This document shows, piece by piece, positions 11,410 through 33,114 of a stretch of 64,000 bases of DNA. Each line of letters opens with the position of its first letter. The stretch's first letter is position 1. The translations under genes were made by a program, and so were the position numbers. The stretch covers positions 4,049,167-4,113,166 of the forward strand of contig CM022665.1 of the NCBI GenBank assembly GCA_012295275.1, given 5' to 3'. Origin of the DNA: Chrysomallon squamiferum (Eukaryota; Mollusca; Gastropoda; Neomphalida; Peltospiridae). The notes beneath the pieces are model-generated. The model did no database searches. It was not told the origin of the DNA and worked only from the letters and a program-made list of their open reading frames with translations.

Positions 11410-12812
11410 ATGCCACGTGGTAAAATACTGAGTGACGTCATTATTAAGAAATTAGTTGAAGTTGTGAAGAAACACCCTGTCATTTATGACGCCAGTGACA
11501 AAAGTCGCATGGATGCTCAAAAAGTTAGCGAAACGTGGGACAGTATAGCACAAATATTCAACATCCCAGGAATCGATGGTGAGCGTCGTTTGCCTTTGCA
11601 ATTAAAAGCTGCTTAATTTCGATCTTGTTGTTTATTAATTAATTAATTTATTTAGTAGTAGTAGTAGTAGTAGTAGTATGTAGTAGTATTAGTATTTCGA
11701 GTAATGATTTTCAAAACCAAAAAGAAATATTTCCTTCCATGAAGCTGTTCCTGAAATTGTAGCAATATATTTATTTATTTATTTATTTATTTATTTATTT
11801 TAACGTATGTAATAATACTATCTCGTTTTCTTTCATTAAAAACTGATACATTTGTTAAATGAACGTTGATCGCGTCTGCTCTTGTCCCGAATTAATTCCC
11901 TTTAGGCGCCCTCCTTCCCAAAACACCCCAGACACCGAACTATAAGTATAAATGGTATAACAATAATTACAGTCATCTGTGTACGTGTGTATTTCCGCAG
12001 GTAAAGGTTGGCGAGCGAAATGGCGAAATTTGCGAGACAACTACGTTAAACAGAGAAGACACTTGAGAGAAAAAGGTAGCGGAGATGCGGGTAGGATCAA
12101 GAAAAAGTGGAAATTCTTTGATCTGCTCTCATTTCTTGAACCATTCATTCGCGACATTGCAGAAAATGAGTTGTAAGTACAGTATACTTCAAACTGTGCT
12201 ATACTTTATTCAGTAAACGATTTTATTTATTTACATGATGTATCTGTTGCCAAAGGTAAAAGTACTTGAAGTCACCACCAGTTATCAAAAGATTTAACTT
12301 ACGTATTTATTTCAGCTCATGAAGATTCAGATTCGTTTGAAATATCAAATATCTTATCAGAAAGCAAATTAATTTTAAAAAAAATAAATAAATAAATAAA
12401 AAATAACTCACTTTTTTATTTCAGATCTGCTTTTAGCTCCCTGGAAGATTCCGATTCGTTTGAAATAACTCCATGTGTTGTCAAAAGTGAAAAGCGGAAG
12501 AGAAGTGATGAACGTTCGACAGAAAACGATAATTCTTCATTTTATGTATCTTTAAACGATTACAGTAACGAAATAAGAAAAAATCACGACCCGCTGCTAG
12601 TAAATGCAGACAGAGATGCTGAGAATTTGCTCTTTGAAAGTTACGCCTTGCGACTGAAGAATCTTCCGACTGAAACCCAGGCTTTCGTTAAGTTACAAAT
12701 GTCACAGATTTTTTTCAACGCCGAAAATCCAAATGTTTCTCCTGTCCCTGTTACGCCACTTCCATCAAACATTCATTGTCAGTCACTGGCAGAAATAAAC
12801 GCTGATCAGTGA
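11410..12812 (+). CDS. MADF-BESS domain DNA-binding protein
   Basis: The exons are 11410-11578, 12001-12172 and 12425-12812 (729 nt, 242 aa; phases 1 and 2 agree). Residues about 9-100 form a MADF domain: 'KLVEVVKKHPVIYD' at the start, then 'W.SIA', 'WRAKWRNLRDNYVKQRR' and 'KKWKFFDLLSFLEPFI'. A Lys/Arg patch (SEKRKRSDE) suggests nuclear import. Near the C-terminus 'FESYALRLKNLPTETQAF' and 'KLQMSQIFFNAE' match the BESS protein-interaction motif. MADF-BESS proteins are Myb/SANT-like sequence-specific transcription factors or chromatin adaptors (for example Adf-1 and Dip3 in flies). A closely related set is often expanded in invertebrates, so I give no orthologue name. A polyA signal AATAAA is at 12885-12890. 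An extra copy of the beginning of exon 3 lies in intron 2 (see 12314-12375). Confidence 0.9.
11653..11800. repeat. (AGT)n and (TTTA)n microsatellites
   Basis: A TAGTAGTAG array (about 11653-11690) and a TTTATTTATT array (about 11767-11800) in the first MADF-BESS intron. Confidence 0.9.
12314..12375 (+). pseudogene. Decayed duplicate of MADF-BESS exon 3 start
   Basis: Within intron 2, an acceptor-like TTTATTTCAG is followed by GAAGATTCAGATTCGTTTGA and AATATC. This closely matches the exon 3 start, which reads GAAGATTCCGATTCGTTTGA and AATAAC about 110 bp downstream. In the copy's own frame it encodes HEDSDSFEIS, against LEDSDSFEIT in the real exon. If spliced from exon 2 the phase is wrong and a stop follows after two codons. 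It is most simply a relic of a local tandem duplication. Use as a truncating alternative exon cannot be excluded. Confidence 0.6.
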
Positions 12813-12977
12813 ATTTACTAATAATAATGTTTATGTTCGTTTTCTGAAAAAACTTATCTGAATTGTGTAGGATCGAGATTATAAAATAAATTAAAACAAT
12901 AATTAAAACTGTTTATAAAAACGTGGCGATTTGACTAAGATTGGTGCTTGGTGGGCGTAGAACTTCGCTGGAGGGAA

Positions 12978-13008
<31 letters not shown>

Positions 13009-13660
13009 TAGAGATAGAGATGGATAGAAATAGAGATAGATTAGGTGAAAACTAGGGGACTGTAAAAAGCGTAGAAAGTCGTAAAAAGATAATGGAGAGT
13101 ACGGTGCGTCCTTACGCTATGCGACGAACTGTTGAAACATTAAACATAAACCTATATTAAATAAACTTTTATTTAAACTTAAAAGAATATAATTTAACTT
13201 TAATTCTAAAAGTATTGTGAATTTGTTGGGTGTGCCACCTTTTATATTTTACCGTATACAAATCGAATGCTGTGTTTTGTCTAGCTAAACCTTTTAATCC
13301 GGTTTTGGAGTTTCACCTCTAGTGCAGGATTTTAAAATACGATTCGGCTGCTGTTCGTAAACACTTAAATATCTATTTTGTATTCATAATTTTTAAGATA
13401 AGCTTACGACATTCGTTTTGGTGTCTCTTACGTCGACTTAAAGGCACAATTCACTGGAAGTTTAATATAGTTAATAATCCTCAAAACAACGCTTATTCAG
13501 TTGACAGCGCTATAATCGGATAGTGTTTCTGGCTGTCAAAAGCTTTGCAAAGATGATGAAGCCAGATTATTTATTTAATTCATGGTCTAAATATATTTTG
13601 GGAAATATTATCAGTAAAACTTTTGTATCATCGACGTTAAACTTGACCAGTGCCTGTTGT
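12813..13660. other. Intergenic 3' of the MADF-BESS gene
   Basis: Holds the polyA signal at 12885 and a (GATA)n array at 12980-13035. Nothing else is recognised. Confidence 0.5.
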
Positions 13661-14130
13661 CAGTACCGGATTAACCCATGATAGGCCCCTTTGGCTTCGA
13701 GCTTCTTTGGGTCCCTCAACGTCCCTCCACGTAAATTTCGCGCTCTCCTTTCATATAATTTATTACAATAATATTACAAATGAAGTAATTAATGGAATAG
13801 CAAAGAAAATAATATCATTTTATCAGACAACCGTTACTTAGCATATGTAAGCGAGGTAGTCACAGAATACAGGTACTGTCCTGAAAAGTTGAACATACAG
13901 AGGCCTATATACGTATCTAACTACTTGAACCTTTTTCATGTTAATCTTTCAACAATCTGATCCAGAATAAAGTTTAACGCACCCTTACTTCTCTCGTATC
14001 AGAGAGGATTCCTCCATATATCAGTTTCGTGACGTATACTTCGTGTTAACATTTAATAGTTAAAGGGGATAATGGAGCTGCAGGACACCTAGGCTTCAGC
14101 CTAGTCTGCCTTAGGCATAACGCGGCTCTG
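13661..14130. mobile_element. Probable non-autonomous hAT-type transposon (MITE)
   Basis: The left end is CAGTACCGGATTAACCC and the right end, read inverted, is CAGAGCCGCGTTATGCC (11 of 17 matches). Both continue into a GGC-rich segment. The flanks are CCTGTTGT (13653-13660) and CCTCTTGT (14131-14138), an 8-bp duplication with one mismatch. CAG ends and an 8-bp target duplication are typical of the hAT superfamily. At 470 bp with no long frame, it would depend on a transposase elsewhere. Confidence 0.6.
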
Positions 14131-14138
14131 CCTCTTGT

Positions 14139-16221
14139 AACAATATTTAAAATATCGTACAGTCTTTCCATCCTGAGACTGCTTCATTTTCGAAACGAAA
14201 GAAAAATGAATCCTCGTTTCGTAATGGCATACTTCAAGTTTGCGAATACTTGGATCCAAGATGCATTATTATGGTTATGTATTTAACATCTAACGGGGTT
14301 CGTTTATATTCTGAGTGCGTCACTTATCTTGTTGTAAGTAAAACCAATGCAGGATTTTAGATACTGTGACGAGGCAAGTTGTTCGAAAGAACGTGATGTA
14401 TAATATTAATATTTGATGTTACCAAAAGATGTTTAGTTTTGTTACTCTTTTGTCGTTACTGAAATGCTTGATCTGTATTCCAACTGAAGTTTTATCTCTC
14501 GCATCCTCTATTAAAGAAAATTCTTCAAAGGCTCAGTGTACACAAAACATTAAGTACACTTACACAAGTGCGTATATTTAATATATATACATACAAAAAT
14601 ACATATATACATATAATATATATACATATAAATACACATTGTGTATCTATATTAAGAAATAGAACTGATGAAAGGATATTAACAAAAACCTTCTCCATTG
14701 GCTCTAATCCATTCACATTAAGGCACAGAATTAAAGACCAGTTTACGAACCACCGTTTTATTTTCTTCTTGTAATCCATCTTGACTGCCATGGATAAATG
14801 AAGTGGTGTCTATGACAATGAGGTTGCAAAAGAAAGCACTATGGCATTGTGGGTAAACATTTTTATTGAAAATTAATGTTCTCCACCAACACATTCAGAT
14901 AACTGTTTTAATGACATCACTCAAATGTGACTGATACACTGTTTTTTAATTAAAAATATAAATTGAAATTGTGAAATTCATAATTATGGAAATACAATTT
15001 TTTTTTTTTTTTTTTTAACAACTGGTCCAGATGATTTTATCTGATATATATACATATAATTATTTATTTATTTATTTTTGTTTTTTCATGTGGTTTTCTC
15101 ACATGGAATTTTTTTAACTTCAAATGAAATTAATTTTTAACAGATAACAGGCATTTGTTGACAAAGATGTCTGATGAAATCTTTAAATAATTTTGATACT
15201 TATAAGTTATTTAATAATAAAATAAAATGTAAAAAAAGTAATAATGATAATTATTATTAAACTTCTCCGTATTACAAAATCAGCACCTAAAGCCTTAAAT
15301 AATCAAATAGATGACCTGTCAGAAATATTGCAGAAACAATTTTCTATATCTGTATTTTTTTTTATGTATTTCCACCACTCCCCAAGGTTGTTGCATATTT
15401 TGTTGTCAGCTATCAGGTACTTTCAGTGGTATCTACAAATGGCACAAATTAATTCTGTATAGACCTATATAGAATGTATTTAAAATAAAACCATAAAAAA
15501 GTATTTGCATCAAAACAATATAAAAACAAGCTTGAAAGCAAGACTGACATTCTGTCATGTTTTGTTACAGCATTTTTCATTTGGTTTTTTTTGGTACACG
15601 TACAATATTTGATTAAACAAAATATGGAAGCATAAATAAAACAAAATACTTAAAACATTTTCTTTTTATTTGTTATCAAAATGTTCAGTAATTTCAAACT
15701 ATGAATAAGTGTTTGTTATGAGTTGAACAATGTAGCACCATACATTTAACAATTTACCTCAGGAGCAATCACAATTTATGAAATTGCAACAGAAATGACT
15801 GACATGCACCCTGTTCTTATTGTTAAATGATCATGAAAATTAAAGACAGTATCAATACAGTGGTTAATTAATAATCATGTTAAATGATGTGGAATTTTTT
15901 TTTTAATCAATAACATATAAACCAGAGCTTCTTAATGACATGACATGTGATACAGTATAAAAAAAATATAAAAAAAAAATTCTGTTTTCATGAATATAAT
16001 ACATTGGTGCTCAATATGTTGTTGTTTCAAACCAAAATACCTAAAATTAAAATACATTTGAAAATTAAAAAATCTATGGGTGTGTTTATTCTTCTAGAAA
16101 GAAGCCATTTCAAGTTCTTATGTCAAATAATAACATTGTTCTTTTGAGTTGATCCAACAGTTGGTGATAGTCTAAATAAAAATAAGGAAGATGTATTCCT
16201 ATTTGAATGGAGTGAAAATGA
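14139..16221. other. Intergenic between convergent MADF-BESS and SNRPE genes
   Basis: AT-rich. An open minus-strand stretch near 14800-14640 (ending in TA/ACATA repeats) has no recognised homology or supporting splice structure. I see no gene. Confidence 0.45.
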
Positions 16222-17898
16222 TCATGTTGCTGTACCAGCAGTGGTTTCCTTTGGTAACTGTCGAATTAGTGTGATGTTGTCTCCTTTTAGCATTATTCTA
16301 TCTGAAAAATAACAACAGATTTATTACTTATAGAGTGCTGTTATTTCATTAACAGTAACAATGAATTATAATGCTTAAAAAAATCCTAGTGATGAATAAT
16401 GCAAGTAATTTTTTTAATTTTTTTTTAAAAACTGAAACTATCATTCTATATTCAAGCTATTAATGGGGAAAAAAAGAAAGACAGAAAGAAACATTTATTA
16501 ACAATGCACATAACCAGGGATCAAACACCAAATTTCAATAAAAATATATTTTTTTTTTTAAAGGACCAAATCTACATGAATTTAATTCAGGGGCAACGAC
16601 ATTTGGTATGATACACATTATATATCATGACAATGAGGTATGCTTATCACTGCAGCATGTTCTAACATCCTACACTACAATACACACACCCTTGGAGTTC
16701 ACATGATTGGAATTAGATGCAGTCTACATAACATACACACATATAATCAAAAGACAATCAATAAAGAAATATTTAAAAAAAAAAAAAAAAAAAAAAAATT
16801 GGATCAATACAACTGTGCTGCATACCATGCTGTTGACAAATTTTCTGATAAAAACATGTTTTGCACAAAATGCTGCTGCCAGCAACAAGAAGAACAGAAA
16901 CCCAAAAGACTTGAGTTCTTAATTTTCACTACTTTTATGTGTTGGAATGTCATGGGTTTTAAGATCTGTGGGAACCCTGATAACACATTTTTAATCTACA
17001 GCTGTATGATATATTTAAATTAACACATAGTTAATAACAAGTGAAGTGTCCTTTAGCTCTAAATTTAAAAGACTTCATAAAATGTTCTACTTTATTTATT
17101 TATTTATTGGTTTTAATTTTACCTTTGTTTAGTTACTGAACAATATAAAAAGATGTATCAACATAATACATTATTATGATATCTTACTAGGTATGAACTT
17201 ACTTAATGTTTTCCTGTTGCCTGTTTTCATGTGAACTTCCTCTGCATCATCCAGAACAAGATTCATGTACTCATCAAAACCCTGAAATAAAACATTTAAA
17301 TAGTCATGATACAACTAAACTGATTATTTAAGACTGATGTTGAGAAATATCTTCACAACATTAAATTATTTCAGTAATTTAGTTTAACAAACAAAAGTAA
17401 AGACTGATGTAACCACACTGAACTCATTGTGAAATATAAATGAAAGTATTTTATATGTAATACAATATAAATAAAGAAATATGTAACTTTCTAAACATCC
17501 TGATGTAAATTCTTGTGCATTTAGAAATTACAGCATTTTTTTTTCTAGTTAATATTTTTTTTACACAAATATTTTCTGAATGTACCAGAGATATGGAGCT
17601 AAAACAGTTAATATAAATACTAACTAAAAGAACTTACTGCTGACAAAATGTATAAATTATTTTTCTTAAATTTGTTTCCCCCAAATGTCAAAGAAGTTAA
17701 ATATAAATAAGATAATTCCATGCTAACTTACCACAATACAACCTTCTATTCTGAGATTAACTTGTTCATACAACCATACTTGAATTCTTGATCTCTGCAA
17801 AACAAATTTATCACATGATAATGGTAAGCTTACAGATTAAAAATTGAATTTATGAATAAGTATAACAATAATTTTCAACTTTCAAGAAGACATTTTAC

Positions 17899-17936
<38 letters not shown>

Positions 17937-19612
17937 TAATAATTTTTTAATTTTAATAACAATCTTAGATTCTTAGAGTAAAATCTCCAAAATATAAGAA
18001 CAGACAACAATTTATTTCTCTCATTAACATTTTTCAGTTTGTTGAAAATAAAATTTACAGAAGTTAGGAAGAAATATTTTTTAATACTCACATTTTGTAA
18101 ATATCTGAAAATCAAATTCTGGAGCAAAGTCAAGGAAATATTTTGATGTATTAAATTATACTAAAACAGAAATTACAAAACAAAGATGAAAAAGTAACTG
18201 TTGATGATTAAAACAATTTTACATTTATGACTTCATTTAAAAATAATATCACCTCAAAATAAGTTTCAATTCTTAATGTGACTTTTTTTTTTTTTTTTTA
18301 TATTTTATTAAATAAATGGATAAAATTCTGACTATATATTAGTATTGATGGAACAATATCTTCTGTCCTGGCTTGGTAAACACTAATTCTTTTAAAATAA
18401 GACATTATGAAAAATAATTAGTCCTCTTTAAGTACAGACCTGATATTCTTGTAAATGTATTTTTTAAGTTCACAACACAGATAAAAGTAAATACAAACTA
18501 CTGCAAAATTTCTAACTTGTTCATCAAACTCTGTCATGCATAATGTACAGAATCACACATTAATCTGCAATACAGATTTAGATACTGAAATGGTCTAAAG
18601 TCTTTCAAATGATTCTAGGAAAAAGTCACAATTTTTAACTAATTTTTAATATATTGGCTTGATCTTTCATGGAATTGCATGGTGAGACGGATGTGGGTCT
18701 GATCTGCAGCATGATTGTGAGGTTCAACTGCTTCTGGGTGCTCTGTCTGAAAGTCTGTTAACACAGAACCTCAACAATTACCAGTAGATCTTTTCACACA
18801 TTACTTGTTTGGATACAGATTTTGTTACCACCCGTATTGCTATGAATAACTTCCATTTTAAATATACTTCTGATACTAGAGCTAGCTGGATATTATTTAG
18901 TGAAACACATTTTATATCTATCCTAATCAGTAAGCTAGAACCAATTATCACCCCTGCATAATATGAAGCCTTTCTTTAATCTAATCTAATTGACCTAATC
19001 AATAAGCTTAACAATTTCCCCATACAAACTATGATGCCACATTCAAAACTCTAGAAACCCATGCATTTTGTTATGTAAAAATTGTGACTTTTTTCAAATA
19101 TCTCTATACTTAACACTGCTGGTCTACAATTTGTACAAGAGTGTGGCTGTCCACTTTTGTTTTGTTTTTCTGCATTTCACTTTTAAATAATTAGTTTGAA
19201 AGAAAGTAACTTTTTATCACTGATATTACTACGTGGGTTAAATATAAATGTCTCTCATTATCATGAGGTGTAAACAAATACTATTAGTATTATATATGTT
19301 ATTGATAAAGCTGAATGGGATCCCGTAGATGGATAGACTTGATATTGGGGAATAAATATATTAATTATTATTGCTGTTTAAAGAAACAAAAATTTATACA
19401 TTTAATGAATGAGAATCATTTAGTGGTTCTACATATTAAAGTGCACAAATACTTATATACTGATCAAACACTTCAAAATGTGAAAACTGATAATATCACG
19501 TTTATAATTCTACTACTGAACAAAGACAAAAATATATATTTTTTTAAATAGAAAAGGATACAATTGGTTGCACCATAACCTTCTGAACCTTTTGACCGCC
19601 TTTGTAAGCCAT
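16222..19612 (-). CDS. SNRPE: Small nuclear ribonucleoprotein E (Sm protein E)
   Basis: The exons in transcript order are 19612-19562, 18118-18092 (27 nt), 17794-17732, 17281-17203 and 16301-16222 (300 nt, 99 aa). All sites are GT-AG and all phases agree. The exon products are [26 protein letters not shown], '[18 protein letters not shown]', '[18 protein letters not shown]' and '[12 protein letters not shown]'. These cover Sm1 and Sm2, with the family's invariant Sm1 'GFDEYMN' and Sm2 'LKGDNI'. SmE is a core subunit of the heptameric Sm ring on U1, U2, U4 and U5 snRNAs and is needed for snRNP assembly and splicing. The C-terminus (about [15 protein letters not shown]) is some 7 residues longer than in the human protein. 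The second exon is unusually short. A possible polyA signal (AATAAA on the minus strand) is near 16089-16084. Confidence 0.97.
17900..17935. repeat. (ATA)n microsatellite in SNRPE intron 2
   Basis: An ATAATAATA run of about 12 copies. Confidence 0.9.
18620..19094. mobile_element. Possible small inverted-repeat element in SNRPE intron 1
   Basis: AAAAAGTCACAATTTTT (18620-18636) recurs inverted at 19077-19094 (AAAAATTGTGACTTTTTT), enclosing about 440 bp. The outer boundaries and target duplication are not clear, so the superfamily is unknown. Confidence 0.35.
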
Positions 19613-19689
19613 AGTGATATGTTACTGTCTGAAATGCTGTTTTCAATTTAATAAAAAATTTTTTCGTAGAAACACGTTGTAGGATCGCA

Positions 19690-19740
19690 CCGGAAAATGC
19701 TGTCGATAAATACGACAGCGCGGGCAAAATGGCGTCGATA
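19690..19740 (-). promoter_or_regulatory. Probable SNRPE promoter with YY1- and ETS-like sites
   Basis: About 80-130 nt upstream of the SNRPE ATG is a CpG-containing patch in otherwise AT-rich DNA. On the minus strand it reads CGCCATTTTG (19734-19725), a match to the YY1 site common near housekeeping-gene starts, and TTTTCCGG (19698-19691), an ETS-type core. No TATA box stands out. The exact start site is not determined. Confidence 0.45.
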
Positions 19741-22700
19741 AAAACGGACGCGCTGAAATAATGAAAGAAAAACTGCGCAAAGAACCTAAATAATATTATT
19801 TATTTTATTTCCTTTCTATATGACCGCAGTAACTTACAATTTTACTATAATTTTATTATATATACTATAATTATAAAATGTACATATATAAATTTAAAAT
19901 ATTTAGTTTATTTTGTTGCTTTTGCTAGGATACAAACAAAATTGATTCCTGATTGCCCAACGTTACGCACTTTACGTGATATTGTTAACATATAAAAAGA
20001 AACATTCCGTTTTAATAAATATATATTGTGTATAGCTTCTAAAGTTACCGTAGGATTTAATATTGAAAATAACGAAATGCTTTTCTGACTGAAAGGTCGT
20101 ATCTTTAAAATAAAGAAACTGTGTTTATTGATTTTTGTTTCAGAACTCGTATTCACAAATAAAATAAATGAACAAACGAATGAATAATAATAATAATGTC
20201 ATTGTGGCACAGCTACCAGAATTACAGGCAGTCTGGCCTTAAGATATAACCCATCCATTTAAATTACTCTGTCTGAGCTTTCGCAGACGACAAAGAAGAT
20301 AATAATGCCATATAAAAATTGTATTTAATGTTCGAATTTAATTGTCACTATTTAAACATGAGCAAATTCCTAATATGACACATAATTTTCTAACAGAAGA
20401 TATAAACATTAAAAATTTAAAGTTTTCTTGCAAAAATGTTTTTTATGTAACTTCAACTACATGTGTGTATAACAGCTTGTACCAGAATTTCAAAATTTAA
20501 ATTTATAATGTATTGAACATTTTCTAAAATGGTTTTAACAAATTTGTTAATTATACATGATCGTTCTTTGAAACACTTGAAATGAAGTTTTAACGATGCG
20601 TCAGAAGTTATAGGCGAAAAGAAGTCGACAAACAACATGTTATTTCCGTATCCGCTAACATATTTGTCGTCCTGAGGATGTTGAAAGTAAAATAATAAAC
20701 AGGTAACTAGGTTAAAGTATATCATTATCAGTATATTGTTTAGTTTGTTGTCAGTTATTAATCGACAGATAAAAAATTCGGTTGAGATAAATAATTATTT
20801 TTATCACAAGGAAAATTAGTCCAAATGAGTATACTATAGTAAATATTCAAATTCAAAAAGTTGAAAAACAGAATTAATTTAAAATTAAACGAAGGTACTC
20901 GTACTGGATCCTGACAAACTTGGTATTGATAGAAACAACATATTCAGTTTGATATTTTTTCCTTCATAATGTATGAAAAAACGGATTTGTCTCTGACATT
21001 TTGCAACATAAATACAGAATATCTCATATACCTGTATACAGTGTTACGAGTGTATTATATGTCAAAATTTAGCTTTTGATGAGTTATAAAGCTACACAGT
21101 ACTTTTAAGCTAGTTGCTAATACTCATGAATTATAATTGATCGCATTAATTATCTCAAATGTACCTTATGCCTTAATTATGCAATTCTCAAAAACTCAAC
21201 AGAAATTAAATCAGTACGCAACAAGATTTTTTTTCTAGACTGATGAATTGTATAGGACTTTATATTTAAGTATTTTGTTAACATTAATTTTTACCAGTTA
21301 ATTAATAGCATTAATTAGTGTTTATTTGCCTTATCCCTTCATTATACAGCTCTAACATTTCCAGAAAAATCGGACCAATGTACATGAATTATATCTGAAA
21401 ATATAATTTTTGATAGGTTTAGAACCATCATACACAATCTTTGCAGTATGCCACATAAATACTTGGTCATTCAATAAAATTAACAAAATGTTAAACTTAT
21501 ATGATATCAGCTGTGGCTGCATTGTTTTTATTTCCATCATTTTCTGAGAACACCACAAATTTTGGTATCCAAAATTTACTGTCTGTCTATTTGTATGAAA
21601 TTTGGCAGTCTGTGAGAGAAATGCATAATTTGTAATTTGTTTTGGATTTAAAGTCTCAAGTAAGCTTACCTTGTAAAATTTCTCTGTTGATTCTCTGTCA
21701 AAAAATAAATACTGTGATGAAGCAGAATATGTATGCTATGTCATATTTGTTGTTTTATGAAATTATGTAAAAATAATGATGAAGTAGAAGTGCAAGTGAG
21801 AGAACTGTCTTCAAGGTAAGCAAAAACACATCATAACAATCAAGCAACCTTCCACAGTGGCACATTTATGTCTTTTGTCACATACCTACTTATTTTCTAT
21901 TGTTTTTACATGTAACTTGAACAAAAGTGACCCTGAAGACAATGAAATTTAGAGAAACAGCCATAATGTCTTCATTTTTCTATAATTCTAAAACAAGGCT
22001 ACAGAGGAATATGTCGACAGTGTTATCATAGAATTGTCTTCTGATTTGCAAACAGACTGCCAGGGACAGAAATAAGTGATAACATTCTAAACGCACTTGT
22101 CAGTAATGAGACATAGCATTGTCACATAAATATGGCAAGTGCACTTTTTCCAGAATGAATTAGAAAACATACTCATATATAGATTTCCATCTGACTGCAT
22201 GATACTGAAATTAAATATGTAAATTTTCTTCAGGTTATGAAAAGAATATTTTTGATGCATAACATTCAGGTGATTCTATGGTTCTTTAATAAAAAAAACT
22301 GAAAATTTGTTTGAATGAAGTTATAAAATTGTTGTTTTTGGGGGATTTTTTTCCAAAATTTTGTTCAAGCAAAATTACACAGAAAGAAACACAAGCAAGG
22401 TGATCTGAGTGCAACATGCTGCAGCCAATGTTTATCATTTTTGGCTTGGAAATTTTGTGACATCAATTTTGGGCTGTGAAAACTGATATTGGCATACCTA
22501 ATTACTGACTTAGACCTTTGGGATAGTCATGTAGTTAGTTGTTTAGAGAGTTTATTTTAAGAATGTGGATTATTTAATATTCAGTTTTGTAAGTGCATCA
22601 CAATAGGTATGCCAAAAAAAAAAAAATGAAGTTAGTCTGATTCTGTTCTTATTCATTAACATTTCAGATGATAACAAGATGTTTATGATTAGTCAGTTAT

Positions 22701-23080
22701 TACAAAAGTTGCAATATTTTATTTAATTAAAAAAAATCAGAGGCATTTTTCTAAACACAAATATCTTTAATATTAATATTTGACCATTTTCTGGGAGACT
22801 TGAAGTTAAAGTAATCATAATTTTACAAGAATGAAAACAATGTAACAGAACGAAAATTCTCAACAAAAATTGCTTGAGATAACATACCCAAAATGGATTA
22901 GAATGTAACTTAACATGCAATGGCTTATTCACATATGCATAAACTAAACATTTAATACCCTGAAGTGGAAGTAAAATAAACACCCAATCAAATGGCAGTA
23001 CTTTGATCAGGTGACCTAACTTACGGCGATAATAATTTGTTTAAAAGCAATACCACCAAATCATGTTTTGTTTTCCCCAG
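19741..23080. other. Intergenic between divergent SNRPE and CAPS2
   Basis: This 3.3 kb of AT-rich DNA should contain the CAPS2 promoter. A slightly GC-richer patch with CpGs lies at 20590-20680 and is bounded on the minus strand by a weak acceptor (CATCCTCAG). It codes for nothing I recognise. No large repeats are seen. Confidence 0.4.
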
Positions 23081-23192
23081 GAGGTTGAAAACAGTTCATG
23101 TTCAATTGATTTTGATGATGATATTAAGTCTCTAAAGTGGTTTTATTGTAGAAAACTTAAAAATGGACAAACAACAACACTCTGGAACATGG
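23081..23192 (+). other. Possible non-coding or alternative 5' exon of CAPS2
   Basis: A good acceptor (TTTTCCCCAG) and donor (ATGG followed by GTAGGT) bracket 112 nt that stay open for 37 codons (begins EVENSSCSIDFDDD). Splicing to the first confirmed CAPS2 exon (start 23500) would run into a stop before the main ATG. If used, it is therefore probably 5' UTR. I recognise no homology. Confidence 0.25.
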
Positions 23193-23521
23193 GTAGGTTT
23201 ACTATAATTTCACATACTAAAATCTGTCAAGGTTTAAAGAAATTTTTTAATCATCTTTTTGAAATAACTCTTTTCCAAACTTTTTTTTCTCTACAGAATT
23301 CAGCTGAGATGAAAACAAAAGTGTGTCACAAATATGTTCCAAAACTTTCCATTTTCATTTTTGAATATTGTGTTACTGACATTTTTCTGTTTTTCTGAAT
23401 ATTGCATGTGGACCTTTTTTTTTTTTTTAATGCACGTTGTTTCAAGAAACAAAAAAGGAGCATATGATGACTATTTTTTCCCTTTTTTTTTTCTCACAGT
23501 AAGAATGATTTAAAGAAGAAA

Positions 23522-33114
<9,593 letters not shown>

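Noticed and set aside
14525-14791. Minus-strand frame of 88 codons beginning MAVKMDYKKKIKRW
   Set aside because: Half of it runs into a TA/ACATA repeat. It shows no recognisable domain and no splice partners.
20453-20725. Minus-strand 90-codon frame with an acceptor-like CATCCTCAG
   Set aside because: Slightly higher CpG content made it tempting, but there is no homology, no donor and no partner exon.
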